Assembly (NCBI GenBank): GCA_019240015.1
Contig: JAFAZB010000315.1
Location: 1 to 7,040 of the forward strand
Reading direction: 5' to 3'
From: Solirubrobacterales bacterium
Lineage (GTDB): Bacteria; Actinomycetota; Thermoleophilia; Solirubrobacterales; Solirubrobacteraceae
DNA length: 7,040 nucleotides
This document shows positions 6,337 through 7,040 of the stretch, one piece after another. Each line of letters opens with the position of its first letter. The stretch's first letter is position 1. Below the pieces are notes generated by a model that was not told the origin of the DNA, made no database searches, and worked only from the letters and a program-made list of their open reading frames with translations. A program made the position numbers and the translations under genes.

Positions 6337-7040
6337 CACAACGCTCGCGTCGACGCGACCGCGTCCGCGATCACGTCGCGGGCGGCGGAGCGGGACACGT
6401 CGGGGGCGAGCACCAGGCGGTGCGCAAGCACCGGCTGGGCCAGCGCCTGGACGTCGTCGGGGAGCGCGTGGTCGCGGCCGTCCATCATCGCGTGGGCCTT
6501 CGCCGCGCGGAGCAGCATCAAGCCCGCCCGGGGGCTGGCGCCGAGGTCCACGCGGGGATCCTCGCGGGTGCGCCACAACAGCTTGACCACGTAGTCGCGC
6601 AGCGGCTCGGCGGCCCGGATCCGGGTCGCCGCGTCCTGCGCCGCCAGCACTTCCGCCGCGGTCGCGACCGCCACCAGCGAGAGCACCTGGTCGCCGGTCT
6701 CGTGCGAGGCGAGCATCCCCGCCTCCGCGCGCCGATCGGGATATCCGAGCGAGATCCGCACCATGAAACGGTCCACCTGGGCCTCGGGCAGCGGATAGGT
6801 GCCCTCGTACTCGATCGGGTTCTGGGTCGCCAGCACCAAGAACGGACGGGCCAGCTCGTGGGAGTGGACGTCGACCGTCACGCGCCGCTCCTGCATGCAC
6901 TCGAGCAGTCCCGACTGCGTCTTGGGCGAGGCCCGGTTGATCTCGTCGACGAGCAGCACGTTTGCGAACACGGGGCCGGGCCGGAACTCGAAGCGCTGCT
7001 CGCGCTGGTCGTAGACGTTGGTGCCGACCACATCGGCCGG
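6336..7040 (-). CDS. MoxR-family AAA+ ATPase, C-terminal part (5' end outside window)
   Basis: The last 234 residues of a MoxR AAA+ ATPase, a chaperone-like family that helps assemble or activate protein complexes, typically with vWA or DUF58 partners. Counting from the first codon in the window, it starts PADVVGTNVYDQ, a typical MoxR stretch. Walker B is VLLVDE (28-33) followed by INRASPKTQSGLLE, and sensor 1 is ATQNP (71-75) followed by the family signature EYEGTYPLPEAQVDRF. The C-terminal lid includes the SPRAG sensor-2 region and a DGRDHALPDDVQALAQPVLAHR segment. Walker A and the true start lie beyond base 7040. A GTG at 7031 sits inside the conserved core and is not the start. It is the first gene visible of the operon. 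Confidence 0.94.
   Translation of the reverse strand, partial: PADVVGTNVYDQREQRFEFRPGPVFANVLLVDEINRASPKTQSGLLECMQERRVTVDVHSHELARPFLVLATQNPIEYEGTYPLPEAQVDRFMVRISLGYPDRRAEAGMLASHETGDQVLSLVAVATAAEVLAAQDAATRIRAAEPLRDYVVKLLWRTREDPRVDLGASPRAGLMLLRAAKAHAMMDGRDHALPDDVQALAQPVLAHRLVLAPDVSRSAARDVIADAVASTRAL

Noticed and set aside
5170..6594. Long plus-strand open frame of 474 codons over DUF58 and MoxR
   Set aside because: Antisense shadow; its composition is low-complexity Arg/Gln/Pro and it crosses the clear MoxR-DUF58 junction.
6337..6900. Upstream extension of the DUF58 frame into MoxR
   Set aside because: It overlaps the conserved MoxR lid and sensor regions; the ATG overlapping the MoxR stop is a natural start.

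Overview
The window is very GC-rich, compactly organised bacterial chromosome, and every gene I can support lies on the minus strand. The gene content and the protein style (an IF-2 N-terminus with a long Ala/Pro/Gly linker, a long NusA with an acidic tail, GTG starts, and a MoxR-DUF58-transglutaminase cluster) suggest a high-GC actinobacterial lineage. My best guess is Thermoleophilia/Solirubrobacterales, which is an inference and not a proof.

In transcription order, right to left, the first block (7040 to 2477) is an apparent operon: a MoxR-type AAA+ ATPase (its 5' end lies outside the window), a DUF58 membrane protein, a TgpA-like membrane transglutaminase with an intact Cys-His-Asp triad, and a small TPR protein. 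The first two genes overlap by one base, the third begins at or 20 nt beyond the end of the second, and the TPR gene follows 54 nt after the transglutaminase. This set is a recurrent envelope-associated module whose exact job is poorly defined.

The second block (2266 to 1) is the conserved translation/transcription cluster rimP-nusA-infB. Spacings are tight (4 nt and 30 nt), and infB is cut by the window edge. The small gene ylxR (rnpM), often found between nusA and infB, is absent. NusA carries a C-terminal Cys-Cys-Cys-His knuckle.

The 210-nt gap between the blocks (2267-2476) is the unusual part. Just after the TPR stop codon are three perfect palindromes of exactly 24 bp each, abutting with no spacer. 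Each is a 10-bp perfect stem around a central CATG, but the three stems differ in sequence. Nearer rimP, a GC hairpin followed by seven T (minus strand) ends only 25 nt before the rimP GTG. A promoter cannot sensibly fit after it, so rimP-nusA-infB expression should pass through this terminator. The leader also contains a competing antiterminator-like pairing. The gap therefore looks like a 3'-end hairpin array followed by a possible transcription attenuator controlling the nusA operon.
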